Below, one piece after another: positions 63,393-64,000 of a stretch of 64,000 bases of DNA. The translations under genes were made by a program, and so were the position numbers. Position 1 is the stretch's first letter. Each line of letters opens with the position of its first letter. The notes under the pieces were generated by a model. The model had not been told where the DNA came from. It ran no database searches and saw nothing but the letters and a program-made list of their open reading frames with translations. The stretch comes from Prevotella sp. (GTDB taxonomy: Bacteria; Bacteroidota; Bacteroidia; Bacteroidales; Bacteroidaceae), in contig JAFUZD010000029.1 in assembly GCA_017476785.1 (NCBI GenBank), positions 31,531-95,530 of the forward strand, read 5' to 3'.

Positions 63393-63435
63393 ACTGATAA
63401 AATAACGCAAAATCCCTCCATTTATTATATCCGCC

Positions 63436-63648
63436 CACCACTCCCCTCATCCTTCCCCATCAGCTTTCCCCACCTGCCGTCCCATCATCCTTCCCCGCCT
63501 ATCGTCCCATCAGTCGTCTCCATCTGCCTTCTCCGCCTATCGCCCCCGTCTGTCTTCCCCACCTATCGTCCCCATCAGCCTTCCCCGCATTGTCGTCTCG
63601 TCTGCCATTCGCGTCTCTCGTTCTTGTCTGTCGCGACTAAGTCGCGAC
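63436..63648. repeat. 12-13-bp C-rich array ending in palindrome GTCGCGACT-N-AGTCGCGAC, copy 2
   Basis: About a dozen imperfect units such as TCCCCGCCTATCG and TCCCCATCAGCCT, ending in the perfect palindrome 63630-63638 with 63640-63648. The layout (C-rich repeats, CTGT, palindrome) repeats that at 62013-62070. Confidence 0.75.
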
Positions 63649-63952
63649 CACAAAGGAAAAGAAATAGAAGAGAAAGAAAAGCAGGAGAAGGGGGGGCTGG
63701 GGGTGAAAAGAAAAGCAGAAAAAGAAATAGGAAGCGGGTGATGAGAAAAGAGAAAAGTTAAAAAAGGGGAACTGGGAGTAAAAAGAAAGAAGCGGATGCG
63801 AGAGGGAAAGAATAAAAAGAAAAGGAGGAGAGAAAGGAAGAAGAGGAGAGAAAAGAAAAGAAGAGAGAAGAAGGAAAGACAAAAGGGAAAGACGAAAGAA
63901 GAAAAAGAAAAGACGAAGGAGAGAAGCAAAGGCAGCGAAGCCCCAATCAAAA
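63649..63952. other. Purine-only-like tract of about 300 bp
   Basis: The plus strand is made almost entirely of A and G (AGAAAAGAAAAG-like) with very few pyrimidines. Minus-strand frames through it encode only Phe/Leu/Ser runs and are not genes. Confidence 0.7.
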
Positions 63953-63956
63953 AAAG

Positions 63957-63991
63957 AGTCCGCGCGGAGGAAACCATCCTCCGCGCGGACT
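63957..63991 (-). terminator. Terminator of a minus-strand gene beyond the right edge
   Basis: A perfect 15-bp GC-rich stem (63957-63971 with 63977-63991), followed on the minus strand by seven T. It implies that a gene transcribed leftward ends just outside the window. Confidence 0.85.
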
Positions 63992-64000
63992 GCATCATAA

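Noticed and set aside
63637-63998. Minus-strand ORFs made of Phe/Leu/Ser
   Set aside because: They are translations of the polypurine tract and have no domain content.

Overview
The window looks like a chromosomal segment of a Bacteroidota bacterium, most likely a Prevotella-like member of the Bacteroidales. The genus is an inference. What supports it: almost every transcription unit is preceded by the Bacteroidota -7 promoter element TAnnTTTG, Shine-Dalgarno motifs are rare, tRNA genes do not encode CCA, and the gene families are typical of the phylum (DUF3316, DUF418, OstA-like, GlyRS of the alpha2 type, meso-diaminopimelate dehydrogenase, the guaB-PPIase-PPIase-ostA-mutL cluster). Coding density is high. 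There are no rRNA genes, no intact insertion sequence, no prophage and no CRISPR array.

Layout. 1-4.7 kb: the first 15 codons of ruvA running off the left edge, ddh, a secreted GH28 pectinase-like enzyme, an exported flavodoxin-like protein and a TerC-type membrane protein. 4.7-10.5 kb: dxs (isoprenoid precursors), trkA-trkH (potassium uptake) and manA. 10.5-12.3 kb: a coupled AAA ATPase plus DUF4435 (Toprim) pair that resembles the core of PARIS-type anti-phage systems. 12.4-18.1 kb: a DMT exporter, then glyS-FKBP-oxidoreductase and a DUF418 protein. 18.1-29.9 kb: topoisomerase IV subunit A, DUF3316, an S41 lipoprotein peptidase, tRNA-Leu(TAG), a lipoprotein, asd, a CPA2 antiporter, an ABC ATPase of the LolD type and a CvfB-like S1 protein. 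29-37 kb: an outer-membrane protein, asnS, an RluB-like pseudouridine synthase with a long repetitive N-terminus, purB, tRNA-Val(TAC), a double-ACT protein and an OmpA-family porin. 37-45.3 kb: the envelope/repair/nucleotide cluster guaB, two SurA-like PPIases, ostA, a 55-codon gene and mutL, all on the minus strand. 45.8-53.4 kb: tig, then clpP-clpX-recQ with a HARE-HTH/HNH nuclease gene at its 3' end, and lptB. 53.6-63.4 kb: mlaE-mlaF, a 30-residue gene with its own promoter and terminator, der, era, fabH, rpmF, a DUF177 gene, a roughly 320-nt putative structured RNA, an exported unknown and an orphan sensor kinase.

Most genes are housekeeping. The genes that work together most clearly are the envelope set (ostA, lptB, SurA-like PPIases, mlaEF, LolD-like ATPase), the lipid/ribosome/GTPase set (DUF177-rpmF-fabH-era-der) and the proteostasis set (tig-clpP-clpX).

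The non-coding DNA is unusual. It holds several families of short tandem arrays with 9-, 13-, 21- or 22-bp periods, most with an internal dyad. At least two families occur at several distant sites, and some of the same material has entered coding sequence: a Ser/Glu/Pro linker in the CvfB-like protein, a roughly 25-residue insert in Era, and an acidic tail on the ABC ATPase. The most interesting coding locus is the AAA/DUF4435 pair; second is the HARE-HTH/HNH nuclease.
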